Of a DNA stretch of 40,713 bases, positions 16,525 to 24,319 are shown one piece after another. The notes beneath the pieces were generated by a model. It was not told where the DNA came from, did not search any database, and was given only the letters and a program-made list of their open reading frames with translations. Position numbers and translations under genes: made by a program. Source of the stretch: Tabrizicola sp. (lineage in GTDB: Bacteria; Pseudomonadota; Alphaproteobacteria; Rhodobacterales; Rhodobacteraceae); NCBI GenBank assembly GCA_016792685.1, contig JAEULQ010000010.1, positions 1 through 40,713 on the forward strand. Direction: 5' to 3'. Within the stretch, counting starts at the first letter, position 1. Every line of letters begins with the position of its first letter.

Positions 16525-17549
16525 TCGTCGGACGACTTGGCCCAGAGGTTGATCTCTTTCTCTTCGGAAATCGAGTCGATCTGGGCAAGCTCCTCGGCGG
16601 TGAAGTCGAGGTTGCGGATCGCGCCCGCGCAATCTTCCACCTGTTCGGGCTTCGAGGCGCCAATCAGCGCACTGGTGATGCCGCCGTTCCGCAGGACCCA
16701 GGCCAGCGCCATCTTTGCCAGGGTCTGGCCGCGCGCTTCCGCCATCGCGTTCAGCTTGCGCAGCGAGGCGACGACGCGGTCGTTCAGCGTCGCGACGTCA
16801 AGCGACTTGCCCTGCGTTGCCCGGCTGCCCGCCGGGATCCCGTTCAGGTATTTCTTCGTCAGGATCCCCTGGGCGAGCGGCGTGAAGGCGATCGAGCCGA
16901 TGCCAAGCTCGGCCAGCGTGTCCTTCAGCCCGTCGGTCTCGACCCAGCGGTTCAGGATCGAATAGCTGGGCTGGTGGATCAGGCAGGGCGTGCCCAGATC
17001 TTTCAGGATCGCCGCCGCCTCGCGGGTGCGCTGGCTGTTGTAGCTGGAGATCCCCACATAAAGCGCACGGCCCGAGCGGACGATGTGGTCCAGCGCGGCC
17101 ATGGTTTCTTCAAGCGGCGTGTCCGGATCGAAGCGGTGCGAATAGAAGATATCGACGTAGTCGAGCCCCAGCCGCTTCAGCGACTGGTCGCAGGAGGCGA
17201 TCATGTATTTCCGGCTGCCCCATTCGCCATAGGGGCCGTTCCACATGTGGTACCCGGCCTTGGAGGAGATGATCAGCTCGTCGCGCAGATGGCGGAAGTC
17301 GGTCTTCAGGATATCGCCAAAGGCTTCCTCGGCGCTGCCGGCCGGAGGCCCGTAATTGTTGGCCAGGTCGAAATGGGTGATGCCGTGGTCGAAGGCGGTG
17401 CGGCAGATCGCCTGCTTGGTCTGGTGCGGCGTGTCGTGGCCGAAGTTATGCCAGAGGCCAAGGCTGATCGCCGGAAGCCGCAAGCCGGACTTGCCGCAGC
17501 GGTTGTAGACCATCCGGTCGTAGCGATCTTCGCGCGGGGTGTAGGTCAT
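16521..17549 (-). CDS. Aldo/keto reductase, YghZ/MgrA-like
   Basis: A 342-residue NADPH-dependent aldo/keto reductase (AKR14-like), reducing aldehydes such as L-glyceraldehyde 3-phosphate in the best-known relative. The start at 17547-17549 has AGGAGG upstream. Family marks: YNRCGKSGLRLPAISLGLWHNFG at the N-terminus, catalytic Asp and Tyr in THFDLANNYGPPAGSAEEAFG, SSKAGYHMWNGPYGEWGSRKY with the catalytic Lys, and the histidine in DIFYSHRFDPDTPLEETM; ALIGASKPEQVED contacts the cofactor phosphate. The order and spacing match YghZ closely. It is convergent with the SARP-like regulator and divergent from the YihY gene. Confidence 0.88.
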   Translation of the reverse strand: MTYTPREDRYDRMVYNRCGKSGLRLPAISLGLWHNFGHDTPHQTKQAICRTAFDHGITHFDLANNYGPPAGSAEEAFGDILKTDFRHLRDELIISSKAGYHMWNGPYGEWGSRKYMIASCDQSLKRLGLDYVDIFYSHRFDPDTPLEETMAALDHIVRSGRALYVGISSYNSQRTREAAAILKDLGTPCLIHQPSYSILNRWVETDGLKDTLAELGIGSIAFTPLAQGILTKKYLNGIPAGSRATQGKSLDVATLNDRVVASLRKLNAMAEARGQTLAKMALAWVLRNGGITSALIGASKPEQVEDCAGAIRNLDFTAEELAQIDSISEEKEINLWAKSSDD

Positions 17550-17634
17550 GGCATCCTCCTGTTGGCGCGACCATCCCACGCCGTGCTGGCGGCTTCAAGT
17601 TGCGCTGACCGGGTTTCCGGAGGAAGGTGGGTCC

Positions 17635-18489
17635 ATGACCTTGGTTCGCCAGTTCTGGGATTTCTGCGTGGCGGTCTGGCTGCGCGTGGGCGACGGCCAT
17701 TTCGGCCTGATCGCGGCAGGCGTCGCCTTCTATGCGATGTTCGCGGTCTTTCCGGGGCTTGGCGCGGCGGTGGCGCTTTGGGGGCTTGTGGCGGACCCTG
17801 CCGTGATCCAGGGCTATCTGACCGTGGCCGAGCGGTTCCTTCCCCCCGACGCCCGGACCCTGGTCCATGATCAGGTCATCGGGCTCATCGCGGCGCCCAA
17901 GGCGGCACTGCAATGGACGACCGTCCTTTCGCTGGGCATCGCACTTTATTCGGCGCGGGCCGGGGTGTCGGCGCTGATCCAGGGGCTGGATGTCGTGCAT
18001 CGGTCGCGTCCGCGAGGGTGGATTTGGGGCTGGGCGGTCGATTTCCTGCTGACCGTGGCCCTGATCGGCGCCCTGTTTGTCGCACTTGTCACTGTGGTCG
18101 TGGTCCCGCTTCTGCTGAGCTATGTCCAGTTCGGCACTTTCGAGGCCTGGCTTACCAAGGTCCTGCCCTGGGGGGCGATGTTCCTGCTGGTGGTCACCTG
18201 CCTGTCGATCCTCTATCGCTTTGGCCCCAATGTGCCGGGCGGGTTCCGCTCGCCCTGGATCTCGGTCGGCGTGCTGGTCGCGGCACTGACCTGGGCCGGG
18301 GTATCGATCGGCTTCTCGATCTATCTGGCCAATTTCAACAGCTACAACGCGATCTATGGCTCGATCGGAGCGGTGATCATCCTGATGATGTGGCTGTACC
18401 TTTCGGTCTGGGCCGTGCTTCTGGGCGGCGCGATCAATGCCGAGCTGGACGCGCGGCTGCGGTCGCCGGGGGCAGAGCGGCGCGGCTGA
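17635..18489 (+). CDS. YihY/BrkB-family inner-membrane protein
   Basis: A 284-residue integral membrane protein with about six hydrophobic segments, starting at the ATG at 17635 after CCGGAGGAAGG. Typical family segments are GHFGLIAAGVAFYAMFAVFPGL (first pass), ALYSARAGVSALIQGLDVVH, LSILYRFGPNVPGGFRSPWISVG, and NFNSYNAIYGSIGAVIILMMWLYLS near the C-terminus. The family was once called ribonuclease BN by mistake; its transport or structural role is unsettled. It ends 17 bp before the convergent lpxK stop. Confidence 0.9.
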   Translation: MTLVRQFWDFCVAVWLRVGDGHFGLIAAGVAFYAMFAVFPGLGAAVALWGLVADPAVIQGYLTVAERFLPPDARTLVHDQVIGLIAAPKAALQWTTVLSLGIALYSARAGVSALIQGLDVVHRSRPRGWIWGWAVDFLLTVALIGALFVALVTVVVVPLLLSYVQFGTFEAWLTKVLPWGAMFLLVVTCLSILYRFGPNVPGGFRSPWISVGVLVAALTWAGVSIGFSIYLANFNSYNAIYGSIGAVIILMMWLYLSVWAVLLGGAINAELDARLRSPGAERRG

Positions 18490-18491
18490 CG

Positions 18492-18521
18492 CGGCTGCGG
18501 CCGGGTCTAGAGGCCGAGCCG
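18492..18521. terminator. Hairpin between convergent YihY gene and lpxK
   Basis: CGGC-tg-CGGCC (18492-18502) pairs with GGCCG-a-GCCG (18512-18521) around a 9-nt loop. It overlaps the lpxK stop codon and can serve both genes. Confidence 0.4.
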
Positions 18522-19496
18522 GTCCAGCGCTGCGTCCATCGGGGACCAGTCCTCGATCTGCAGCCGAACGACGAGGGTCAGGACCCGCGACCGCCAGGCG
18601 GGCGGCAGGCGCGCGGCGTCCTTTTCGGTCGTTACCAGCTGTGCCCCGGCCGCGTTTGCTTCGGCCTGCAAGCGGCGAAGCAGCGTTTCCGAAAGGGCTT
18701 CGTGGTCGCCCAGGGCCTCTCCCCGCACCAGTTCGGCGCCCTCTGCCCGCAGGCTGGCAAAGAATCGCGACGGATCGGCGATGCCCGCAAATGCGAGCAC
18801 ACGCTCACCTTTCCAATCCATGCCCATGCGCAGCGGCACCAGTGCGCCGCGCAGGCGGGGGGTTGGGATCGCTGCTCCCCAGGCCTTCTGGAAGCGCGTC
18901 TGCGCTTCGTCGCCGCCGATGCTCAGCACAAGATCGGCACGGGCCAGGCCCGTGGCCACAGGTTCGCGCAGGGGCCCGGCCGGGATGCAGCGGCCGTTGC
19001 CGAACCCGCGGGCGGCATCAACCACGACCAGGGAAAGCGACGGTTTGACCGCAGGGCTTTGAAACCCGTCGTCCAGCAGGATGACCCTGGCCCCCGCCGC
19101 CTCGGCAGCGCGCGTCCCGGCAGCACGGTCCTTTGCCACCCAGACCGGCGCAAAGGCAGACAGAAGCAGCGGCTCGTCCCCGACCTCGGCGGCCGTGTGC
19201 CGGGCTTCATCGACCCGCACCGGCCCGGCAAGCGTGCCGCCGTAACCCCGGCTGACGATCTGCACGGCATGGCCACGGGCAGACAGGCGTTCGACCAAGG
19301 CGATGACTGTGGGCGTCTTTCCGGCCCCGCCAGCAGTCAGGTTGCCGACGCAGATGACCGGTACGCTTGGCGCATAACTCGGGCGCCGCAGCCGACGGGC
19401 GGTCCCTGCCGCATAGATCCAGCCAAGCGGGGCGAGAAGCCTTGGCAGAAAGCCCGGACGATCTGGAGGGCGGAACCAGAACCCCGGCGCGCGCAT
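18507..19496 (-). CDS. lpxK: Tetraacyldisaccharide 4'-kinase
   Basis: The inner-membrane-associated kinase that phosphorylates the 4' position of the lipid A disaccharide. It has 329 residues, and its ATG overlaps the waaA stop by one base. Features: APGFWFRPPDRPG near the N-terminus, VPVICVGNLTAGGAGKTP containing the Walker A loop (about 52-62), VSRGYGG, VGDEPLLLS, ILLDDGFQ, and VTTEKDAARLP near the C-terminus, all standard LpxK segments. It is last in the DUF4170-waaA-lpxK operon. Together with waaA it supports a lipid A and Kdo-containing outer membrane. Confidence 0.94.
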   Translation of the reverse strand: MRAPGFWFRPPDRPGFLPRLLAPLGWIYAAGTARRLRRPSYAPSVPVICVGNLTAGGAGKTPTVIALVERLSARGHAVQIVSRGYGGTLAGPVRVDEARHTAAEVGDEPLLLSAFAPVWVAKDRAAGTRAAEAAGARVILLDDGFQSPAVKPSLSLVVVDAARGFGNGRCIPAGPLREPVATGLARADLVLSIGGDEAQTRFQKAWGAAIPTPRLRGALVPLRMGMDWKGERVLAFAGIADPSRFFASLRAEGAELVRGEALGDHEALSETLLRRLQAEANAAGAQLVTTEKDAARLPPAWRSRVLTLVVRLQIEDWSPMDAALDRLGL

Positions 19497-20692
19497 CACT
19501 CTTCGCCGTCCATGACGGCGCGGATCCGGTCGACGACGATTGCGGTCACGTCGGCCCCTTCGCTGGCCACGGTCCAGGCGGCCTGTGCCAATCGCGCCGC
19601 GCGGTCCGGTGACAGGACATCGCCAAGCGCCTCGCCCAGTTCGGTGCCCGAGGCGACTGCCCGGGTGGCGCGTGCTGCACCCAGCCGCCCGAAGACGGGG
19701 CCAAGCTGGCCCGTGCGCGGGCCATGCAGGATGGCCGAACCAAGCGCCGCAGCCTCCATCGGATTGCGCACCGGACCCCGGCCATTCAGGCTGCCCCCAA
19801 GGTAGGTCACGGGCGCAAGCCGGTACCAAAGCCCGTAGTCGGCCGGATTGTCGACGACCATGACCTCGACCTCGGGTTCGGGGTCTTCGTCCAGCGCCCG
19901 CTGTGCGACGACCCAGCCGTCGGTCTCTTCCAGCCGTTGCGCCAGCGGGGCGGCGCGCGCCGGGTCCTCGGGCATCAGGATCAGGAGCAGGCGGTGCGAA
20001 TGCTGCTGCGCCATCCGGTGCGCCTGAAGGACGGCGGCTTCCTCGGCCTCAGGTACGCCTGCGGCAAACCAGACCGGACGACTGGCCAGTTCCCGCGCCA
20101 GCGCCGCCCGTTCGGATTCCGGGCAGGCCAGCGCCTCGCTTTCCTCTTCCATCCGGCCGATGACTGCCACCGAGGACAGCGCCGCGCCGCCCTTGCGGAA
20201 AGCCCGCGCCGCAGCTTCGTCCATTGCAAGGATTTCGCGGAACCGCGCCAGAGCCGAGCGCATCAGACCCGGATACCAGCCATCCCTCTCGCGCAGGAAG
20301 GCCGGGGCCTTGCCATTGACCACCAGCATCGGGATCTTGCGCTCGGCCGCTTCATGCATGACGGCGGGGCGCAACTGGCCACCGGCAAAGATCGCGATCT
20401 CGGGCCGCCAGTGATCCAGAAAACTGCGCGCATCGGCCGGGGTGTCGGACGGAGGCGGCTCGACCAGCACGCCCTCGCGCGGGCTGACGGGGACCGGCGC
20501 GGTCAGAAGCACCGGAAGGCCGTCTTCCTCGACCAGCCGACGGGCCAGGGCGAGCATCGGGCTGACCAGCCCCTCACCGGGCGCATGCAGCCAGACCAGG
20601 CGCCCGGTCGGCCGCGTTGGCCGGGGTGGCCCCTCGGGCTGCTCTCGCCTTTGCCCCAGATTGTAAAGCTTCAGACCAAGCGAGGCCGCCAT
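19496..20692 (-). CDS. waaA: 3-deoxy-D-manno-octulosonic acid (Kdo) transferase
   Basis: Adds Kdo to the lipid A precursor in the inner membrane. It has 398 residues and a GT-B fold. The N-terminal domain contains GRLVWLHAPGEGLVSPML (the family's WxHAxSxGE region), PEIAIFAGGQLRPAVM and KGKAPAFLRERDGWYPGLM-like acceptor segments. The C-terminal domain has the CMP-Kdo-binding segment VTYLGGSLNGRGPVRNPMEAAALGSAILHGP. The usual Ser-Val-Gly-Glu is Pro-Gly-Glu-Gly, but the glutamate is kept. It is three bases downstream of the DUF4170 gene and coupled to lpxK. Confidence 0.9.
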   Translation of the reverse strand: MAASLGLKLYNLGQRREQPEGPPRPTRPTGRLVWLHAPGEGLVSPMLALARRLVEEDGLPVLLTAPVPVSPREGVLVEPPPSDTPADARSFLDHWRPEIAIFAGGQLRPAVMHEAAERKIPMLVVNGKAPAFLRERDGWYPGLMRSALARFREILAMDEAAARAFRKGGAALSSVAVIGRMEEESEALACPESERAALARELASRPVWFAAGVPEAEEAAVLQAHRMAQQHSHRLLLILMPEDPARAAPLAQRLEETDGWVVAQRALDEDPEPEVEVMVVDNPADYGLWYRLAPVTYLGGSLNGRGPVRNPMEAAALGSAILHGPRTGQLGPVFGRLGAARATRAVASGTELGEALGDVLSPDRAARLAQAAWTVASEGADVTAIVVDRIRAVMDGEE

Positions 20693-20695
20693 GGG

Positions 20696-20941
20696 TCAGT
20701 GACCAAGCTCCTCGGTTGCGGAACCGGGCTTCGCCTCGTCGCGCAGGCGATGGATATGGGCGATGAAGTAGCGCATGTGGGCATTGTCGACCGTGCGCTG
20801 CGCCTCGCCCTTCCAGGCCCGGAAGGCGCTTTCGTAGTTCGGAAACATCCCGACGATATGAATCTGCGACACGTCGCGGAAGACGTTCGTCTGCGGGTCC
20901 ACCAGCTCGCCACCGAAGACGAGATGCAGGCGCTGGGTCAT
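20696..20941 (-). CDS. DUF4170 small protein
   Basis: An 81-residue conserved protein of unknown function: MTQRLHLVFGGELVDP, then FRDVSQIHIVGMFPNYESAFRAWKGEAQRTVDNAHMRYFIAHIHRL. This is the DUF4170 pattern, common in alphaproteobacteria and often next to lipid A genes. Two ATGs are adjacent (20941 and 20944); the inner one is six bases from GGAG and is preferred. It heads the waaA-lpxK operon with a gap of three bases to waaA, so a link to LPS assembly is plausible but not shown. Confidence 0.85.
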   Translation of the reverse strand: MTQRLHLVFGGELVDPQTNVFRDVSQIHIVGMFPNYESAFRAWKGEAQRTVDNAHMRYFIAHIHRLRDEAKPGSATEELGH

Positions 20942-21091
20942 CATGGGCTCCGTTCGGATCAGGCGCGCTGAACCTAGCCGGTTCCGGCCGAAGGGGGAAG
21001 TCTGTGCCGGGGACTTGCTTTGAGGGGCGCAACGGGTCACATAAAAGGGAAAGTGCGTCTTGCGCGCGCGGTTTTGCAATGGAGGTTTGTC

Positions 21092-21973
21092 GTGGATCTT
21101 TCGTTTTTGCTTGGCTGGCCGGGTGTCTATCTGGCGATAGCCGTCTTTATCATCCTTTGCATCTTCCTGGGCGTACGGATCGTACCGCAGTCGGAAAAGC
21201 ATGTCGTCGAACGCTTTGGCCGTCTGCGGGCGGTGCTTGGGCCGGGGATCAACTTTGTGGTGCCGTTCCTTGACCGCATCGCGCACAAGGTCTCGGTTCT
21301 GGAACGCCAGCTGCCGAACGCCAGCCAGGACGCGATCACGGCCGACAACGTGCTGGTCAAGGTCGAGACCTCGGTCTTCTATCGCGTGACAGAACCGGAA
21401 AAGACCGTCTACCGGATCCGCGATGTGGATGGGGCGATTGCCACCACGGTTGCCGGGATCGTGCGCAGCGAGATCGGCAAGCTGGAGCTTGACCAGGTCC
21501 AGTCCAACCGCGCCCAGCTGATCGAGCGGGTGCGCGAACAGGTCACAGCGATGGTTGATGATTGGGGGGTCGAGGTGACCCGGGCCGAGATCCTGGACGT
21601 GAACCTTGATGAGGCGACCCGGGCAGCCATGCTGCAGCAGCTGAACGCCGAACGCGCGCGGCGGGCGCAGGTGATGGAGGCCGAGGGCAAGAAGCGGTCG
21701 GTCGAGCTGGCTGCCGACGCCGACCTTTATGCTGCCGAACAGGCCGCCAAGGCGCGCCGGGTGACCGCAGATGCCGAAGCCTATGCGACGGGTGTCATCG
21801 CCGGGGCGATCAAGGAAAACGGGCTGGAAGCCGCGCAGTTCCAGGTGGCGCTGAAGCAGGTCGAGGCGCTGCAGGCCGTGGCCGTGGGCCAGGGCAAGCA
21901 GACGATCCTGGTGCCCGCGAACGCGCTGGAAGCCTTTGGCGATGCGTTCAAGATGCTGAAAGGACGGGCTTGA
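21092..21973 (+). CDS. qmcA: SPFH/Band 7 membrane protein, QmcA-like
   Basis: A 293-residue stomatin/prohibitin-family protein with one N-terminal membrane segment (about residues 10-28) and a cytoplasmic SPFH domain: GVRIVPQSEKHVVERFGRLRAVLGPGINFVVPFLDRIAHKVS, DAITADNVLVKVETSVFYRV, GKLELDQVQSNRAQLIERVREQV. A coiled-coil segment follows (LNAERARRAQVMEAEGKKRSVELAADADLYAAEQAAKARR). The GTG start at 21092 is chosen because GGAGG lies six bases upstream and homologues begin just before the membrane segment; the open frame extends 24 codons further without a ribosome-binding site. The NfeD-like gene follows after one base, the classical pairing for membrane microdomain proteins. Confidence 0.9.
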   Translation: MDLSFLLGWPGVYLAIAVFIILCIFLGVRIVPQSEKHVVERFGRLRAVLGPGINFVVPFLDRIAHKVSVLERQLPNASQDAITADNVLVKVETSVFYRVTEPEKTVYRIRDVDGAIATTVAGIVRSEIGKLELDQVQSNRAQLIERVREQVTAMVDDWGVEVTRAEILDVNLDEATRAAMLQQLNAERARRAQVMEAEGKKRSVELAADADLYAAEQAAKARRVTADAEAYATGVIAGAIKENGLEAAQFQVALKQVEALQAVAVGQGKQTILVPANALEAFGDAFKMLKGRA

Positions 21974-21974
21974 G

Positions 21975-22256
21975 ATGGTGGCGACACTTGCCGGAACCTG
22001 GTGGGCATGGGTGATCCTCGGCTTTGCGCTGGGCGTGCTTGAGGTCCTGGTCCCGGGGTTCATCTTCCTTGGCTTCGCGATCGGGGCCGTCGTGACGGGT
22101 ATTCTGGTCGGGCTTGGCGTGCCGGCAGGGCCGGCCGCCCTGATCCTGATCTTCGCGGTGGTGTCGGTGTTGTCCTGGCTGGTCCTCCGCCGTCTGGTCG
22201 GGGTGCGCGATGGCCAGGTAAAGGTCTGGGACCGCGACATCAACGACAACCCGTGA
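21975..22256 (+). CDS. NfeD-like membrane protein (short form)
   Basis: A 93-residue protein with three hydrophobic segments (WWAWVILGFALGVLEVLVPG, FIFLGFAIGAVVTGILVGLG, ALILIFAVVSVLSWLVLRRL) and a short polar tail VRDGQVKVWDRDINDNP. It lacks the C-terminal OB-fold of long NfeD proteins, matching the YbbK/NfeD1b-short type paired with QmcA. It starts one base after qmcA. The pair probably forms a complex organising membrane proteins. Confidence 0.88.
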   Translation: MVATLAGTWWAWVILGFALGVLEVLVPGFIFLGFAIGAVVTGILVGLGVPAGPAALILIFAVVSVLSWLVLRRLVGVRDGQVKVWDRDINDNP

Positions 22257-22266
22257 CTGCCCGGCC

Positions 22267-22719
22267 GTGACGGCGGACTTCGTCGGGGCCAAGGCGGCGT
22301 TCTTTTGCGGCGCGTCGGTCCTGACCTACCAGCGGGACGAAAAGCCCGCCCTGCGCTGGCCGGGCCTCTGGGACCTGCCCGGCGGTGGACGCGAGGGGCA
22401 GGAGAGCCCGGAGGAGTGCCTTCTGCGCGAGCTCTGGGAGGAATTCGGGCTGGTCCTGACCCCCGACCGGCTGGTCTGGCGGCGCGTCTTCCCCTCGATG
22501 CTGGACGCCGCCCGGGCCTCGGTCTTCTTCGGCGGCTGGATGACCCCGGACGAGATCGCCGCCGTCCGCTTCGGAGATGAGGGACAGCGCTGGGAACTGA
22601 TGCCGGTCGAAGGGTTCCTGGGCCACCCGCAAGCGGTCCCGGAAATGCAGCGGCGGGCGGGGATCGTGTGGGCAGAGCTTCGGGGTGTCCACAGTGGACA
22701 GAATTCGATAGTTGTGTGA
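22267..22719 (+). CDS. NUDIX hydrolase
   Basis: A 150-residue NUDIX-fold hydrolase that cleaves a nucleoside diphosphate linked to another moiety. The signature is complete: GGGREGQESPEECLLRELWEEFGL, fitting G-x5-E-x7-R-E-U-x-E-E-x-G-U at about residues 41-63. The LRWPGLWDLPGG lead-in is also typical. The start is a GTG (22267-22269), ten bases after the NfeD-like stop, with a weak ribosome-binding site, suggesting the end of the qmcA operon. The substrate is not predictable. Confidence 0.88.
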   Translation: MTADFVGAKAAFFCGASVLTYQRDEKPALRWPGLWDLPGGGREGQESPEECLLRELWEEFGLVLTPDRLVWRRVFPSMLDAARASVFFGGWMTPDEIAAVRFGDEGQRWELMPVEGFLGHPQAVPEMQRRAGIVWAELRGVHSGQNSIVV

Positions 22720-22943
22720 TTTCAAATGGTTGTGCGTGGCCGTTAACTGGATGTTAGGGGTTGGCGGCGGTGTAGCCCGAGACCATCTGCCTGGCCTAGG
22801 GTTGTGGTCGCGGTCGCCAGGCCAATTCCGTCTGGCGGCATGCCGATCGGGTTCCAGCGCCTGGTTCGCCGGGGCTTTCGTGCAAAGCGTGGCGCAGGGG
22901 CGCGCGGTTCCGAAGGCCGGCTGGAAGCTGCGTCGAAGGGCCT

Positions 22944-23972
22944 CTAGCCCCTGATCGTGTCGCCTGCCTGCAGTGTCGGGAAGAGTTCTTCCACCTGCGC
23001 CTCGGACGGGGCTTCGGCGATCAGCCTTGCGGCCTTGCGGCCGATTTCCAGGCGGCAGGCGTCCATCGTGGCGAGCTTGCGGGGGAGGCCGTCGAGAAGC
23101 TCGACCCCGTTGAACCCGGCAAGGCCGATGCGGCCGGGGACGTCGAGGCCCTGGGCGAGGCAGTAGAGAAGGCCCCCGGCGCCGATCATGTCGTTGGAAT
23201 AATAAAGGAAATCCACGTCCGGAGTACGGTCCAGGACGGCAGCGGTCATCTCACGGCCTTTCAAAAGCGCCGAGCCGCCGGAATAGAACTCGCGGTCGAC
23301 AAGCTTTAGCCCGGCCTTGGACAGCGCTTCCTCAAACCCCTCAAGCCGCTTCTTGGCGCGGAAGTCGTTCGGCATCTGGGTGCCGAGGAAGGCGATCTTG
23401 CGGTAGCCGGCGGCGATGATCGCCTCGGCCATCTGGCGCCCGGCGCGGCGGTGCGAGATGCCGACGGCGTGGTTTATGGGGTCGCCGTCGATATCCATGA
23501 TCTCGACGATGGGGATCCCCGCACGGGCCAGCATGGCACGGGAGGCGGGCGTGTGTTCAAGCCCGGCGATGATCATCCCCGAGGGCCGCCAGGAGAGCAT
23601 TTCGTAGATCACCGCTTCTTCCCGGTCCGGCAGATAGTTGGTGACGCCGACCACGGGCTGCAGTCCGGTGCCGTCCAGCACTTCGGAAATGCCGGTCATC
23701 ACTTCGGGAAAGACCATGTTCGACAGCGACGGAATGACGACGCCAACCAGGTTGACCCGCTGCGAGGCAAGCGCGCCGGCGATCTTGTTCGGGACATAGC
23801 CAAGCGCCCGGGCCGCTTCGAGCACCTTTTCCCGGGTGGGCGCAGAGACGTCGCCCCGGTTGCGCAGGACGCGGCTGACGGTCATCTCGGAGACGCCCGA
23901 TGCCTCGGACACGTCGCGAAGGGTAAGGGTGTGGCGCGGATCGGGCGAGGGCTTGTCGGAAGGTCTGGTCAA
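22944..23972 (-). CDS. LacI-family transcriptional regulator (GntR-like)
   Basis: A repressor of the LacI/GalR family. The DNA-binding headpiece TLTLRDVSEASGVSEMTVSRVLRNRGDVSAPTREKVLEAARALGYVPNKIAGALAS lies at the N-terminus, followed by a periplasmic-binding-protein-like effector domain (VNLVGVVIPSLSNMVFPEV through GFEEALSKAGL and SNDMIGAGGLLYCLAQGLDVPGRIGLAGFNG). The headpiece and length resemble regulators of gluconate use. No ATG is in frame; TTG at 23970-23972 (342 residues) or TTG at 24021-24023 (359 residues) are the options, and the shorter is nearer family length. No sugar transport or catabolic gene is adjacent, so its target is open. A LacI-type operator lies upstream. Confidence 0.85.
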   Translation of the reverse strand: MTRPSDKPSPDPRHTLTLRDVSEASGVSEMTVSRVLRNRGDVSAPTREKVLEAARALGYVPNKIAGALASQRVNLVGVVIPSLSNMVFPEVMTGISEVLDGTGLQPVVGVTNYLPDREEAVIYEMLSWRPSGMIIAGLEHTPASRAMLARAGIPIVEIMDIDGDPINHAVGISHRRAGRQMAEAIIAAGYRKIAFLGTQMPNDFRAKKRLEGFEEALSKAGLKLVDREFYSGGSALLKGREMTAAVLDRTPDVDFLYYSNDMIGAGGLLYCLAQGLDVPGRIGLAGFNGVELLDGLPRKLATMDACRLEIGRKAARLIAEAPSEAQVEELFPTLQAGDTIRG

Positions 23973-24026
23973 GGGGCGGTTCCGGCACGAGGCTGCGATA
24001 CCCCTTGTTACCGCCAAAGACAAAGC

Positions 24027-24066
24027 TTGTCCAAGCCGGTTTCATATGGTACTGATAGCGCTAACA
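24027..24066 (+). promoter_or_regulatory. LacI-type operator overlapping a possible plus-strand promoter
   Basis: TGATAGCGCTAACA (24053-24066) is a 14-bp near-palindrome, six of seven positions symmetric with the central CG typical of LacI-family operators. It lies about 80 bp upstream of the regulator's preferred start. On the plus strand TTGTCC (24027-24032), a 17-bp spacer and TACTGA (24050-24055) form a weak sigma-70-like promoter whose -10 overlaps the operator. Repression by the neighbouring LacI-family protein is inferred. Confidence 0.5.
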
Positions 24067-24182
24067 GCTCATGGCGTCTCCCTGAAGCTGGCCATATCCT
24101 GCGCGTCCACGCAAGCTCTCAACCCGGACGCGACGGACCATAGGGGGAGCGGTGGGCCAAAACATGCTCCCCCTTTTCTTTT
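24062..24182 (+). ncRNA. Candidate small RNA ending in an intrinsic terminator
   Basis: About 120 bases with no coding gene, preceded by the promoter/operator region and ended by a strong terminator. It can fold into three successive stems: ATGGC/GCCAT (24071-24075 with 24091-24095), CGCGTCC/GGACGCG (24102-24108 with 24126-24132), and the terminator stem. The longest ATG frame at the 5' end is only four codons (ATGGCGTCTCCCTGA). The nearest plus-strand gene upstream ends 1.4 kb away behind an opposite gene, so the terminator has no other obvious client. The 5' end is a guess from the promoter. Confidence 0.5.
24143..24182 (+). terminator. Strong rho-independent terminator
   Basis: GGGGGAGC (24143-24150) and GCTCCCCC (24166-24173) form a perfect 8-bp stem with a 15-nt loop, followed directly by TTTTCTTTT (24174-24182). 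This is the clearest intrinsic terminator in the window, and no gene lies before it on the plus strand. Confidence 0.85.
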
Positions 24183-24226
24183 GCACCCGTTGCCTTTGCG
24201 CAGAATTCGACGCATGACAGGCGCGT

Positions 24227-24302
24227 GGCCTCGTAGCTCAACGGATAGAGCGTCCCCCTCCTAAGGGGAAGGTTGCAGGTTCAAGTCCTGCCGGGGTCAC
24301 CA
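24227..24302 (+). tRNA. tRNA-Arg (anticodon CCT)
   Basis: A 76-base cloverleaf. The acceptor arms GGCCTCG and CGGGGTC pair with two G-T wobbles, followed by discriminator A and an encoded CCA. The D arm contains TAGCTCAACGGATAGAGC. The anticodon loop CTCCTAA carries CCT between stems of C and G runs. The T arm reads GCAGGTTCAAGTCCTGC. It decodes AGG. No integrase or att-like repeat was seen beside it. Confidence 0.95.
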
Positions 24303-24319
24303 CTTGCCCCGGAGGTGCG

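Noticed and set aside
22720-22943. A small gene or RNA between the NUDIX and LacI-family genes
   Set aside because: Only a modest inverted repeat GCCTGGC/GCCAGGC (22789-22795, 22816-22822) is present; no terminator U-tract, no ribosome-binding site, no protein-like frame.
24023-24045. ATG at 24043-24045 as start of the LacI-family gene
   Set aside because: It is in a different reading frame from the DNA-binding domain; use of it would need a frameshift.
24227-24302. tRNA-Arg as an integration site of a mobile element
   Set aside because: No integrase, no direct repeat of the tRNA 3' end, and flanking genes look chromosomal.
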